Source of the DNA: Nematostella vectensis
Lineage: Eukaryota; Cnidaria; Anthozoa; Actiniaria; Edwardsiidae
Direction of reading: 5' to 3'
DNA: 64,000 bases
Assembly (NCBI RefSeq): GCF_932526225.1
Contig: NC_064046.1
Span: 7,427,219 to 7,491,218 of the forward strand
The first letter of the stretch is position 1. Every line of letters starts with the position of its first letter. A model generated the notes under the pieces. It was not told the DNA's origin, did no database searches, and was given only the letters and a program-made list of their open reading frames with translations. A program made the position numbers and the translations under genes. Below are positions 50,429 through 61,232 of this stretch, one piece after another.

Positions 50429-53400
50429 ACAAAGCACTAGTAAACCACGTGATAGCTGAACATGACGTCACGGAGCTGTTGGATTGCGTGTTCGCCTGTC
50501 TGAGCGCCGAGCAATGCTTCTCCCTCAACTTTAGGGATGAACATGGCGCCTGCGAGCTCAACAACGTCACGGCCTTGAACGCGCTCAGCTCTGATTTGAT
50601 TCCTGACTTAGGAAGCAAGTACTACGATGGGGCCGATTATGTGAGTTTGTCAAGTGTGATAATGTGAGTTTGACGAGTGCGATTATGCGAGTTTGTCGGT
50701 TTTTCATGTCTGGTATTTCAGGTTTTACCGGTTTGTTTCCCGTCTCCCTGCATGACTGGTATTTTAGGTTCTACTGGTTTGTGCTTCATCTCCCTGCATG
50801 TGTGGTATTTCAGGTTTTACCAGTTTGTGCTTCATCTCCCTGCATCAATGGCGGTACATGTACAGAGTCATGTGACGGAACAGTTTATGAGTGCGCATGC
50901 GCTAACACATTTGCTGGAGAAAACTGCCAGACATGGATAGGTAACCAACAGACATCAATATTCTCATGATTATCATTTTGCTACTAAAAATGAGTTAAGT
51001 CTTCCTGCATACGCTTCATGAACGTCTTACAGCGAGACATAAGTTGCTGATCTGTTATTATAGCCATAACTTAGGGAATTCCGAATCGGGAATTTGGATA
51101 TGATAGTCAAAACACTAAGGTCGGTAACGCATCTTCAATCCGGTTTTTTGTCATTATTGTAAACCAAGCCAAGACGCTATATTTCCTGATAGATACAATA
51201 AATTGGTATCGACCTGTTTCGGTTTTATAACTCTTCCCTTGAAATACAGCTTGCAATTGAGACTAGCTCTATTTTCTTTGGTCTTTTACTTCAAGGTTAT
51301 AATGGATCGTCTTCAGAAACCCCCGGCAGATCGTGTCTGACTATAAAATTGAATGGCAATTCCCGGGATGACGGGATTTACTGGATTCAACCAACTCCAG
51401 CAGTAGAACCCTTCACGGTCTATTGTGATATGACCACTGATGGAGGTACGAGCGATGATAACACATGGGAGGGAGGGAACAGGTTCACGGTCTACTGTGA
51501 TATAACCACTGATGGAGGTACGAGCAATGATAAGCCATGGGAGGGAGGGGACCGGGTCACCATGTAATGTGATATGACGACTGATGGAGGTACGAGCAAT
51601 GTTAACCCATGGGAGGGAGGGGACGGGGTCACGGTCTACTGTGATATGACGAGTGATGGGGGTACGAGCAATGATAAGCCCATGGCCACTGTCTAATGGC
51701 CACTGATGGCTGAGGTGTGGCCTATGATGAGGAGGAAGTGGCACTGCTTCAAGGTCTACTGTCACATGACCAATTATAGTCTGAGCAATAATAATCCCAA
51801 AGTTCGAAGAAGTTTAGTAGCAGGATCCAATATTTAGCAAATTCGGGTCAACGCCCCTCGAACAAGGACCTATATTATTGCTTTATTTCCGTGCTACCCT
51901 TCCATAGATGTACTGAACTGGACGCCTCAAATTGCGCTGAAGACTGACGCCATCACCGAGATCTAGACGCCAACAGCAATCAGTTGAAGATAATGCATGA
52001 TACTTAGTCGATGATGTATAGCTTTAATTTTTTTTCCTGACAATAACAATGTTACAGGACGGGTTGTACTATTGTTTAAGTTATAGTCTAGTATTTCATG
52101 TTCCTATCTTGAAAAACGGAAGTTCTTAAGTTTTTTTGTTTTAATAATAATTCAGAATTTGTTTACAATTGATGGTTTCCTTAGTCTAGATTTTAAAAGG
52201 CCCTGGACCCTCCAATTCGATGACCTTTTAGTGCATCTTAATCCAGGGAGTGTCCGGTTTCCTATACGTGGCAAAATCATGTTTTTTTTCTTTTCGTTTC
52301 GGACGATTTATTTGGCAAGCTAAACTCTTGAATGGTCTTCAAAACCACATGCCATCTTCACCCCTATGTTAAAACATCATTTATTTTTATCGTTATTTCA
52401 TTTAAAGGAAAATGTTGTAGTCGGGCTCTTTGAGCATGCGCAGTTAAGTTTTGAAAGTTGCTTAATCATTAGTGTTATATTAGAGTTACCTTGACTTCAT
52501 TGATTATTTTGTAAATACGCAGGGACGAGAGACCAACTCTGAGATTTCCTACGCCCTCACGCTTTTGGCAGATTGGTTCGTTTGGCCGAATGTATCCAAT
52601 TCTCCCAGTTCCCTCTTGAATTGTTTTACATTTGTTTCCTTTCATGTGGGACCATCAAATGGGTTGCTTTCTAGTTCTAGCGTATACATATAGCGAGCTT
52701 AGTCCAGCCTCGCCTTCGTCTTAAAGATCCCGGCAAGTCCCCAAACAACAACATATCGAATAGACGTTGCGCTCCTGCTCAGCAAAACGTGGCTGGTAAA
52801 CCAAAAATACATGCTTGGTTATCTATCGACAGCAAACGAAACCGGAATCATGGGCAGCCTACCAAACCCGCCCAAGGGAATCATGGGAAGCCTACCAAAC
52901 CCGCCCAAGGGAATCATGGGCAGCACACCAAACCCGCCCAAGGGAATCATGGGCAGCACACCAAACCCGCCCAAGGGAATCATGGGCAGCACACCAAACC
53001 CGCCCAAGGGAATCATGGGCAGCACACCAAACCCGCCCAAGGGAATCATGGGCAGTACACCAAACCCGCCCAAGGGAATCATGGGCAGTACACCTAACCC
53101 GCCCAAGGGAATCATGGGCAGCACACCAAACCCGCCCAAGGGAATCATGGGCAGCACACCAAACCCGCCCAAGGGAATCATGGGCAGCACACCAAACCCG
53201 CCCAAGAGAATCATGGGCAGCCTACCAAACCCGCCCAAGGGAATCATGGGCAGCACACCAAACCCGCCCAAGGAAATCATGGGCAGCACACCAAACCCGC
53301 CCAAGGGAATCATGGGCAGCACACCAAACCCGCCCAAGGGAATCATGGACAGCACACCACATCCGCACAAGGGAATCATGGGCAGCACACCAAACCCGCC

Positions 53401-56364
53401 CAAGAGAATCATGGGCAGCCTACCAAACCCGCCCAAGGGAATCATGGGCAGCACACCAAACCCGCCCAAGGGAATCATGGGCAGCACACCAAACCCGCCC
53501 AAGGGAATCATGGGCAGCACACCAAACCCGCCCTATGAATCATGGGCAGCACACCAAACCCGCACAAGGGAATCATGGGCAGCACACCAAACCCGCCCAA
53601 GGGAATCATGGGCAGCACACCACACCCGCACAAGGGAATCATGGGCAGCACACCAAACCCGCACAAGGGAATCATGGGCAGCACACCAAACCCGCCCAAG
53701 GGAATTATGGGCAGCACACCAAACCCGCACAAGGGAATCATGGACAGCACACCAAACCCGCACAAGGGAATCATGGGCAGCACACCAAACCCGCCCAAGG
53801 GAATTATGGGCAGTACACCTAACCCGCCCAAGGGAATCATGGGCAGCACACCAAACCCGCCCAAGGGAATCATGGGCAGTACACTAAACCCGCCCAAGGG
53901 AATCATGGGCAGTACACTAAACCCGCCCAAGGGAATCATGGGCAGTACACCAAACCCGCCCAAGGGAATCATGGGCAGTACACTAAACCCGCCCAAGGGA
54001 ATCATGGGCAGCACACCAAACCCGCACAAGGGAATCATGGGCAGCTCACCAAACCCGCCCAAGGGAATCATGGGCAGCACACCAAACCCGCCCAAGGGAA
54101 TCATGGGAAGCCTACCAAACCCGCACAAGGAAATCATGGGCAGCTCACCAAACCCGCCCAAGGGAATCATGGGCAGCACACCAAACCCGCCCAAGGGAAT
54201 CATGGGAAGCCTACCAAACCCGCCCAAGGGAATCATGGGCAGCACACCAAACCCGCCCAAGGGAATCATGGGCAGCACACCAAACCCGCCCAAGGGAATC
54301 ATGGGCAGCACACCAAACCCGCACAAGGGAATCATGGGCAGTACACCAAACCCGTCCAAGGGAATCAGGGGAAGCCTACCAAATCCACACAAGGGAATCA
54401 TGGGCAGCACACCAAACCCGCCCTAGGGAATCATGGGCAGCACACCAAACCCGCACAAGGGAATTATGGGCAGCAATCGGGGAAGCCAAACTGACTGGTG
54501 CTGTCTTCAAGCAAGCCTAAGGAAGCCGTGTAAGATATCGCATTCTAAAACCCAATCATCAGCCATTCAGACATGACCAGGGTGAGCTCAATGTTGTTTT
54601 GCATCAACAACAAAGTAATTAATAACTTGATTACGGATCTATTAAACCTGTTGTTTCGTTGAAACACTTAAAACGTACCACTGTTTTAACATACCTATTT
54701 TAATAGACGTTGTCAGTGCAGATGGCGAATGGCAATTGGCAAATGGCAGTTTTAAAACCATGCTTAGGGGTATAATAAAGATGATATGCAATATAATCGC
54801 ATTTTTTGCATTCAGTGGAAATTTGAGGATTTTGAAATTTTCTGATAGCAGAAGTGCCATTGACAATTGGCATTTGCACTGACGACAACATATTTTGAAA
54901 TAGGTGTATAAGTTGATAACACATTTTAGGTCTTTTAGGTGGTTGGACTGCGATCAAGAAACTAGAAATCACCAGTACTCCAGTCTCGACGGATCTCCTC
55001 ACCACAGAAAATTACCGCACGATCTCTGATATCCAAAACATCGCATACCTCCTTGAGGCACCTGGGATGCTAAGCTTAAAGAGAGACATGGGGTTTGACC
55101 AGATGCGCTTCTATTGCTACAAGGGCTCGGTCGGCAGGGTGGTCCACATCATGACCAAGAGGGAGGGGCTCGGCTTCGACGTCATCAGGTGAGAATGTGT
55201 CTTACGGGATGTCCCTTTCATCAGATGAGAACGCGTCTTACAAGATGTCCCTTTCTTCAGGTGAGAACGCGTCTCACAGGATCTCTCTTTTATCCGGTGA
55301 GAACGCGTCTAACGGGATGTCCCTTTCATCAGGTGAGAATTCGTCTTACGGGATGTCTCTTTCATCAGGTGAGAATTCGTCTTAGGGGATGTCTCTTTTA
55401 TCAGGTGAGAACGCGTCTTACAGGATGTCCCATTCATCAGGTGAGAATTCGTCTTACGGGATGCCCCTTTCATCAGGTGAGAACGCGTCTAACGGGTTGT
55501 CCCTTTTATCAGGTGAGAATTCGTCTTACGGGATGTCCCTTTTATCAGCTGAGAACGCGTCTTACGGGATGTCCCTTTAATCAGGTGAGAATTCGTCTTA
55601 CGGGATGTCCCTTTTATCAGGTGAGAACGCGTCTTACAGGATGTCCCATTCATCAGGTGAGAATTCGTCTTATGGGATGTCCCTTTTATCAGGTGAGAAC
55701 GCGTCTTCATATTGACATGGAAGCTTTCTTATACTAGGTTCTGAGCCACCTCATATTGACATGGAAGCTTTCTTATGTTAGGTTTTGAGCTTGGTCTCAT
55801 TTTGACATGGAAGCTTTTTTATACTTGTTTTTGAGCCATCTCATATTGACTCATATTGGTTCTGAGCATAGTCTCATTGACATCAGTCTCATAGAACATT
55901 GGATCGAATCGAATCTGGAATAAGTCGTTTTTGCGATGGAGACCGTCAAGGCGGTGGATAATTGTCCTCTTGTATTTTGACAATGAATAAAATTTGATAT
56001 TCATAAATGCGCGTTTTCTGCATTTTCACTGATAATCTTTTCGTCTTACCAAAGGTATCTCATTGAGAATCCGGTTCCACATCCCCCAGCATGCAATTCG
56101 TTCACTCGGCTATCAGACGACACGTCCGTGTTGTCCCGACGATGCGCCGAGTGGGGGAACCTCTGTAATGGGGCCACCAACTGCGACCAGTGGGGGAACA
56201 CAGCCTTTGATGGTCCTTGGAGAACTGCACATAGGCAAGCATACTTCACTAATCGAGCTACAGGAGAAACACATACTATCGGTTTTAGTGTCCAGCATCT
56301 ATTTTGTGACGATAATAGCAATTCAGTCGGGGTAGGTGATAAGTTTATGATATTTGTGCGCTAG
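50429..56364 (+). CDS. Secreted PAN/apple-EGF-fibrinogen-like protein, paralogue 1 (five 3' exons; 5' exon not found)
   Basis: Exons: 50429-50640, 50814-50940, 51296-51445, 54939-55188, 56055-56364; all GT-AG with matching phases. Exon 1 here is a PAN/apple-type module (KALVNHVIAEHDV, CVFACLSAEQCFSLNF, CELNNVT, YYDGADY). Exon 2 is an EGF module (CASSPCINGGTC ... CACANTFAGENCQTW). Exon 3 begins a fibrinogen/collagen-C-like region (DGIYWIQP, FTVYCDMTTDGG) that continues in exon 4 (GGWTAIKKLEI, MGFDQMRFYCYKG). Exon 5 ends CDQWGNTAFDGPWR, FTNRATGETHTIGFS, HLFCDDNSNSVGVGDKFMIF and a TAG. The architecture matches anthozoan extracellular proteins, including some annotated as skeletal organic matrix proteins; the exact role is unknown. 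By analogy with paralogue 2 a signal-peptide exon should precede it. Introns carry 46-, 72-, 33- and 36-bp repeats. Confidence 0.85.
50712..50850 (+). repeat. Triplicated 46-bp splice-acceptor/EGF-exon-start unit, paralogue 1
   Basis: Three copies of GGTATTTCAGGTTTTACCGG ... CTCCCTGCAT put acceptor AGs at 50721, 50767 and 50813, exactly 46 bp apart. Only the last leads into the complete EGF module; as 46 is not a multiple of three, the first two cannot extend the exon in frame. Paralogue 2 has the same structure at 63289-63430. Confidence 0.9.
51446..51670 (+). repeat. 72-bp exon/donor-derived tandem repeat after the fibrinogen-like exon
   Basis: The end of exon 3 plus its donor (GATGGAGGTACGAGC) recurs with GT at 51446, 51518, 51590 and 51662, every 72 bp (24 codons). 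Copies repeat TVYCDMTTDGG-type coding. The frame is open through the first two repeats and stops at a TAA in the third (about 51565), so alternative donor use at 51518 could add 24 residues. Confidence 0.85.
52845..54476. repeat. 33-bp minisatellite (~49 copies) in intron 3 of paralogue 1
   Basis: Unit GGGAATCATGGGCAGCACAC followed by CAAACCCGCCCAA. The period is 11 codons, so several frames are open for 230-358 codons on both strands; these are artefacts. Variants (CTACC/CACACC, CCGCAC/CCGCCC) are scattered. Confidence 0.95.
55189..55710 (+). repeat. 36-bp minisatellite (~14 copies) repeating the splice donor of exon 4
   Basis: The exon 4/intron junction ATCAG|GTGAGAA is the first of a 36-bp array whose units read TCAGGTGAGAACGCGTCTTA then CGGGATGTCCCTTTTA. 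Each unit therefore recreates CAG|GTGAGA, a near-consensus 5' splice site. Use of a downstream copy would put a TGA in frame immediately after the first donor. Confidence 0.93.
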
Positions 56365-58671
56365 ATTTGTAGACTGTTAGCATGGGTGCATTCTCTGGAG
56401 CCCAGGTCGGCCCAGACAAGAGGAACCTCGAGACCTAGGTCGGCATTTTACCCACAATGCTTTACGAAAGTGCCTATTTCAGCGTCTGTGAAAGTCGAAA
56501 TATAGCATTTCTTTTGCTATATGTTTGTATGATATTTTAGTAAATTCTTATGCGGTTGTGTGCATTTATTCTCTTAGGTTTATAAGTTCAATCAGATAGT
56601 CTTACATCAGATAGATAGTCTACAGCAGTAAAATGCATTCTCATAATTATTGCCGCACAAATTCAATTTTGGATAATAAAAGATTGTATTAGATATTCTA
56701 CATGAATTTTTAGGGAGTTACGCAGTCTGGTAGACATTTTAAGTTATGCGTCTTTGCACTTAAAAACACGTGAAATAATAAACAGTTATTTGGACAGACT
56801 GTTTCTTATTTCCATAATGCTTTTAAGAACGACACACAATCGTCCAATGCATGCTGGGATGTGGCAACACTGATTTTATGTATGTTTACCTTTAGCTTCT
56901 TCTTTTTGCGACAAAATAACAAACTCCAGCAATTTGTTTTAAGAATATGTGGAGGCTTTTCAATGTTATCATCCTTTTCTTACTTTCTGTCCTTTGTGTA
57001 GACAAAAGTGTTTGTTCGAGATGTTTTAACGATGTTATTTTAAGTCCTTTATGCGGCCGGCAGTAATTGTGTGGTGATTGCTTAAGATATTATTGTCACA
57101 ATGTTATTGGTTCACGGATGTTTAATCAGAATAGTTAGGGTACGGGTTGTGAAGTGGCGCATTTGACTAGCATAGAAGCCGACGGAGAATAGTAAAACTC
57201 AGTCTACTTCAGAGTCTAATAAAGGTCAAGTGTAACAAACCGCGGTCCAGACCTATTTCATGACACTTATGTTTTCCCGCAATATTCAGATGCGTAAACG
57301 GGGAGAACGTGCGGCTCGTATACTCCATCCTGTGCCGATGCCATTCTACCGCGGCTCGTGTACTCCATCCGGTGCCGATACCATTCTACCACGGCGTCGC
57401 CAATGCGTTCGAAAATCGCATGTTTTGTTATAAGGGTATAGACAGTACCTGCTTTCTAGTCAACAGTACTAATTTGAAAACACAAACATAGACATTGCAG
57501 GTGACACACTCTTATTAATAATATGGTCAATATATCGACTTGACAGCGAGAGAGCTCGCAGACCGAGTCTTTACAGGCAAGGGAGCGTGCTCCATCGAGT
57601 ATTAATCAAACGTTTGCCGACATGCCTACTAGCAAGGATTCGCGACAAAGGTGCGAAATCTAGTATTAATCAAAAGTTTGCAGACATGCCTACTAGCAAG
57701 GATTCGCGACAAAGGTGCGAAATTTAGTATTAGTCAAAAGTTCGCAGACATGCCAACTAGCAAGGATTCGCGACAAAGGTGCGAAATCTAATGTTCCCTT
57801 GGGTGTCTTGTGGATATACATCTTCGTGTAGCACTAAGAGTTTTAGCAATTTGCAATCCATGCCCCGCTACAACGGAGGGAATTCCAAAGTGTGGGTGGG
57901 TGGTGTCACGTCTTTCAGTGCCTATTCCTAAAGTTCTTAAAGGGGGTTAAAACACGGTATTATGGCCACTTCCAGGGGGTGGAAATGCAATAGGCTGGAC
58001 AGGTGAGAGAGAGGTGGGTGGACAGGTGGGAGGGAGGTTTGCTGGAGGAAATTCCCTACGTGTGTGTGTGGGGATTGTCTCTTCTGGAATCGTACTATTC
58101 CCATTCTTGTATATCTTGTATAATCATCTAAAATTTTATTAAAAAAGACCAGCGTTTTCTTGACCGTTTATAATATAATGCTCTTGACGGTTGGGTTCCA
58201 GTTATCATTGCTTCGTAACACAACGCAGATGTTTAAACAAAGAATCATTGATTTTATCCCGGTTATTTTGTATACCTCTAGAGTGAAAACCTTAGCGAAC
58301 AGATAGTTAGACCTTCTTTACGGTTCATTATATTAGTTGCGGGTTAAGTGTTCGCAAAACACCGCGTTTAATCTTCCTTGTACCGAGTCGAAATCCCAAA
58401 TCAACAACCAAATCCACAAATCAACACGTTGGGTTCTAAGAGACGGACAATTTAAAATGATCCGAAGGATGCGTTAGTCTTGCTTTTCTTCCGGTCGCAT
58501 GATGATTTTTGTATTCCTTCTGAGGTTGCATGTTTTCTTTTCGTAAGCAACTTCCTTTTGTTGTTTAATATTTTTCCCTTTGGTTTTGGATCCCCGCCTT
58601 TTTATCGTGTTTTTTGTTGTTGTTCTCCTCCCCCCCCTCTTTGCTTTTCTAACGGTCATTCCCTAAGGCCA
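56365..58671. other. Spacer between the two PAN-EGF paralogues
   Basis: No gene seen. It contains a two-copy ~44-bp repeat at about 57312-57400 (TGTACTCCATCCGGTGCCGA-like) and the 64-bp repeat listed separately. No signal-peptide exon other than the one at 61233 was found. Confidence 0.45.
57598..57790. repeat. 64-bp tandem repeat, three copies
   Basis: TAGTATTAATCAAA-type starts occur near 57598, 57661 and 57725. Each copy contains GACATGCCTACTAGCAAGGA and TTCGCGACAAAGGTGCGAAA. It is non-coding. Confidence 0.85.
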
Positions 58672-61160
58672 CACGGTAAGTGTAACCAGGACACATGGTG
58701 AGTGGAACCAGGCCACATTGTGAGTGGAACCAGGCCACATGGTGAGTGGAACCAGGCCCCATGGTGAGTGGAACCAGGCCGCATGGTGAGTGTAACCAGG
58801 CCACATGGTGAGTGGAACCAGGCCCCATGGTGAGTGGAACCAGGCCGCATATTGAGTGTAACCAGGCCACATGGTGAGTGGAACCAGGACACATGGTGAG
58901 TGGAACCAGGCCACATGGTGAATGTAACCAGGACACATGGTGAGTGGAACCAGGCCACATGGTAAGTGTAACCAGGCCACATGGTGAGTGGAACCAGGAC
59001 ACATGGTGAGTGGAACCAGGCCACATGGTGAGTGGAACCAGGCCACATGGTGAGTGGAACCAGGCCACATCGTGAGTGGAACCAGGCCCCATGGTGAGTG
59101 GAACCAGGCCGCATGGTGAGTGTAACCAGGCCACATTGTGTGTGTAACCAGGCCACATGGTGAGTGTAACCAGGCCACATGGTGAGTGGAACCAGGCCAC
59201 ATGGTGAGTGTAATGAGGCCACATGGTGAGTGGAACCAGGCCACATGGTGAGTGGAACCAGGCCACATTGTGAGTGTAACCAGGCCACATGGTGAGTGTA
59301 ACCAGGCCACATGGTGAGTGGAACCAGGCCACATGGTAAGTGTAACCAGGCCACACGGTAAGTGTAACCAGGCCACACGGTAAGTGTAACCAGGCCACAT
59401 GGTGAGTGTAACCAGGCCACATGGTGAGTTTAACCAGGCCACATGGTAAGTGTGACCAGGCCACATGGTGAGTGTAACCAGGCCACATGGTAAGTTTAAC
59501 CAGGCCACAGGGTAAGTGTAACCAGACCACATGGTGAGTGGAACCAGGCCACATGGTGAGTGGAACCAGGCCACGTGGTGAGTGGAACCAGGCCACATGG
59601 ATAGTTTAACCAGGCCACATCGTGAGTGTAACCAGGCCACATGGTGAATGTAACCAGGCCACATGGTGAATGTAACCAGGACACATGGTGAGTGGAACCA
59701 GGCCACATGGTAAGTGTAACCAGGCCACATGGTGAGTGTGACCAAGCCACACAGTAAGTGTAACCAGACCACATGGTGAGTGTAACCAGGACACATGGTG
59801 AGTGGAACCAGGCCACATGGTAAGTGTAACCAGGACACATGGTGAGTGCAACCAGGCCACATGGTGAGTGGAACCAGGCCACGTGGTGAGTGGAACCAGG
59901 CCACACAGTAAGTGTAACCAGACCACATGGTGAGTGTAACCAGGCCACATGGTGTGTGGAACCAGGCCACATGGTGAGTGGAACCAGGCCACGTGGTGAG
60001 TGGAACCAGGCCACATGGTTAGTTTAACCAGGCCACATGGTGAGTGTAACCAGGCCACACGGTAAGTGTAACCAGGCCACACGGTGAGTGTGACCAAGCC
60101 ACATGGTGAGTGTAACCAGGCCACATGGTGAGTGGAACCAGGCTACATGGTGAGTGGGACCAGGCTACATGGTAAGTGTAACCAGGCCACACGGTAAGTG
60201 TAACCAGGCCACATGGTGAGTTTAACCAGGCCACATGGTGAGTGTAACCAGGCCACATGGTGAGTGTAACCAGGCCACACGGTAATGGTAACCAGGCCAC
60301 ATGGTGAGTGTAACCAGGCCACATGGTAAGTTTAACCAGGCCACACAGTAAGTGTAACCAGACCGCATGGTGAGTGTAACCAGGCCACATGGTGAGTGGA
60401 ACCAGGCCACATGGTGAGTGGAACCAGGCCACGTGGTGAGTGGAACCAGGCCACATGGTTAGTTTAACCAGGCCACATGGTGAGTGTAACCAGGCCACAT
60501 GGTAAATGTAACCAGGCCACATGGTGAGTGTAACCAGGCCACACGGTAAGTGTAACCAGGCCACATGGTGAGTGTGACCAAGCCACATGGTGAGTGTAAC
60601 CAGGCCACATGGTGAGTGGAACCAGGCTACATGGTGAGTGGGACCAGGCTACATGTTAAGTGTAACCAGGCCACACGGTAAGTGTAACCAGGCCACATGG
60701 CGAGTTTAACCAGGCCACATGGTGAGTGTAACCAGGCCACATGGTGAGTGTAACCAGGCCACACGGTAATGGTAACCAGGCCACATGGTGAGTGTAACCA
60801 GGTCACATGGTGAGTGTAACCAGGCCACATGGTAAGTTTAACCAGGCCACACAGTAAGTGTAACCAGACCACATGGTGAGTGTAACCAGGCCACATGGTG
60901 TGTGGAACCAGGCCACATGGTGAGTGGAACCAGGCCACGTGGTGAGTGGAACCAGGCCACATGGTTAGTTTAACCAGGCCACATGGTGAGTGTAACCAGG
61001 CCACATGGTGAATGTAACCAGGCCACATGGTGAGTGTAACCAGGCCACACGGTAAGTGTAACCAGGCCACATGGTGAGTGTGACCAAGCCACATGGTGAG
61101 TGTAACCAGGCCACATGGTGAGTGGAACCAGGCTACATGGTGAGTGGAACCAGGCAAACG
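58672..61160. repeat. 22-bp minisatellite (~113 copies) ending ~70 bp before the paralogue 2 start codon
   Basis: Unit ACCAGGCCACATGGTGAGTG followed by TA or GA. On the + strand each unit contains GGTGAGTG, a good 5' splice-site match, and ATGGTGAG. Three units equal 66 bp, so all - strand frames stay open (THHVAWLHSPCGL repeats up to 435 codons); these are artefacts. It occupies what would be the proximal upstream region of paralogue 2. Confidence 0.95.
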
Positions 61161-61232
61161 GTGACCTCAACCTGGGCGTTTAATTTCTGTCAAAACTTTT
61201 CGCTTTGTTTTGCCAGCCAAGCGTAATATTTG

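Noticed and set aside
49182..50618. 478-codon - strand ORF of LTFVLECNAS repeats
   Set aside because: It is produced by a 30-bp minisatellite whose period keeps the frame open. Its non-repetitive N-terminus is the antisense of the PAN exon. There is no start context or splice logic.
52811..54426. Long ORFs on both strands with PNPPKGIMGS or MIPLGGFGVL repeats
   Set aside because: The 33-bp array leaves several frames open at once. It lies inside an intron of a well-supported gene.
58649..61170. Overlapping - strand ORFs (up to 435 codons) of THHVAWLHSPCGL repeats
   Set aside because: All frames of the 22-bp array are open; the protein-like appearance is a periodicity artefact.
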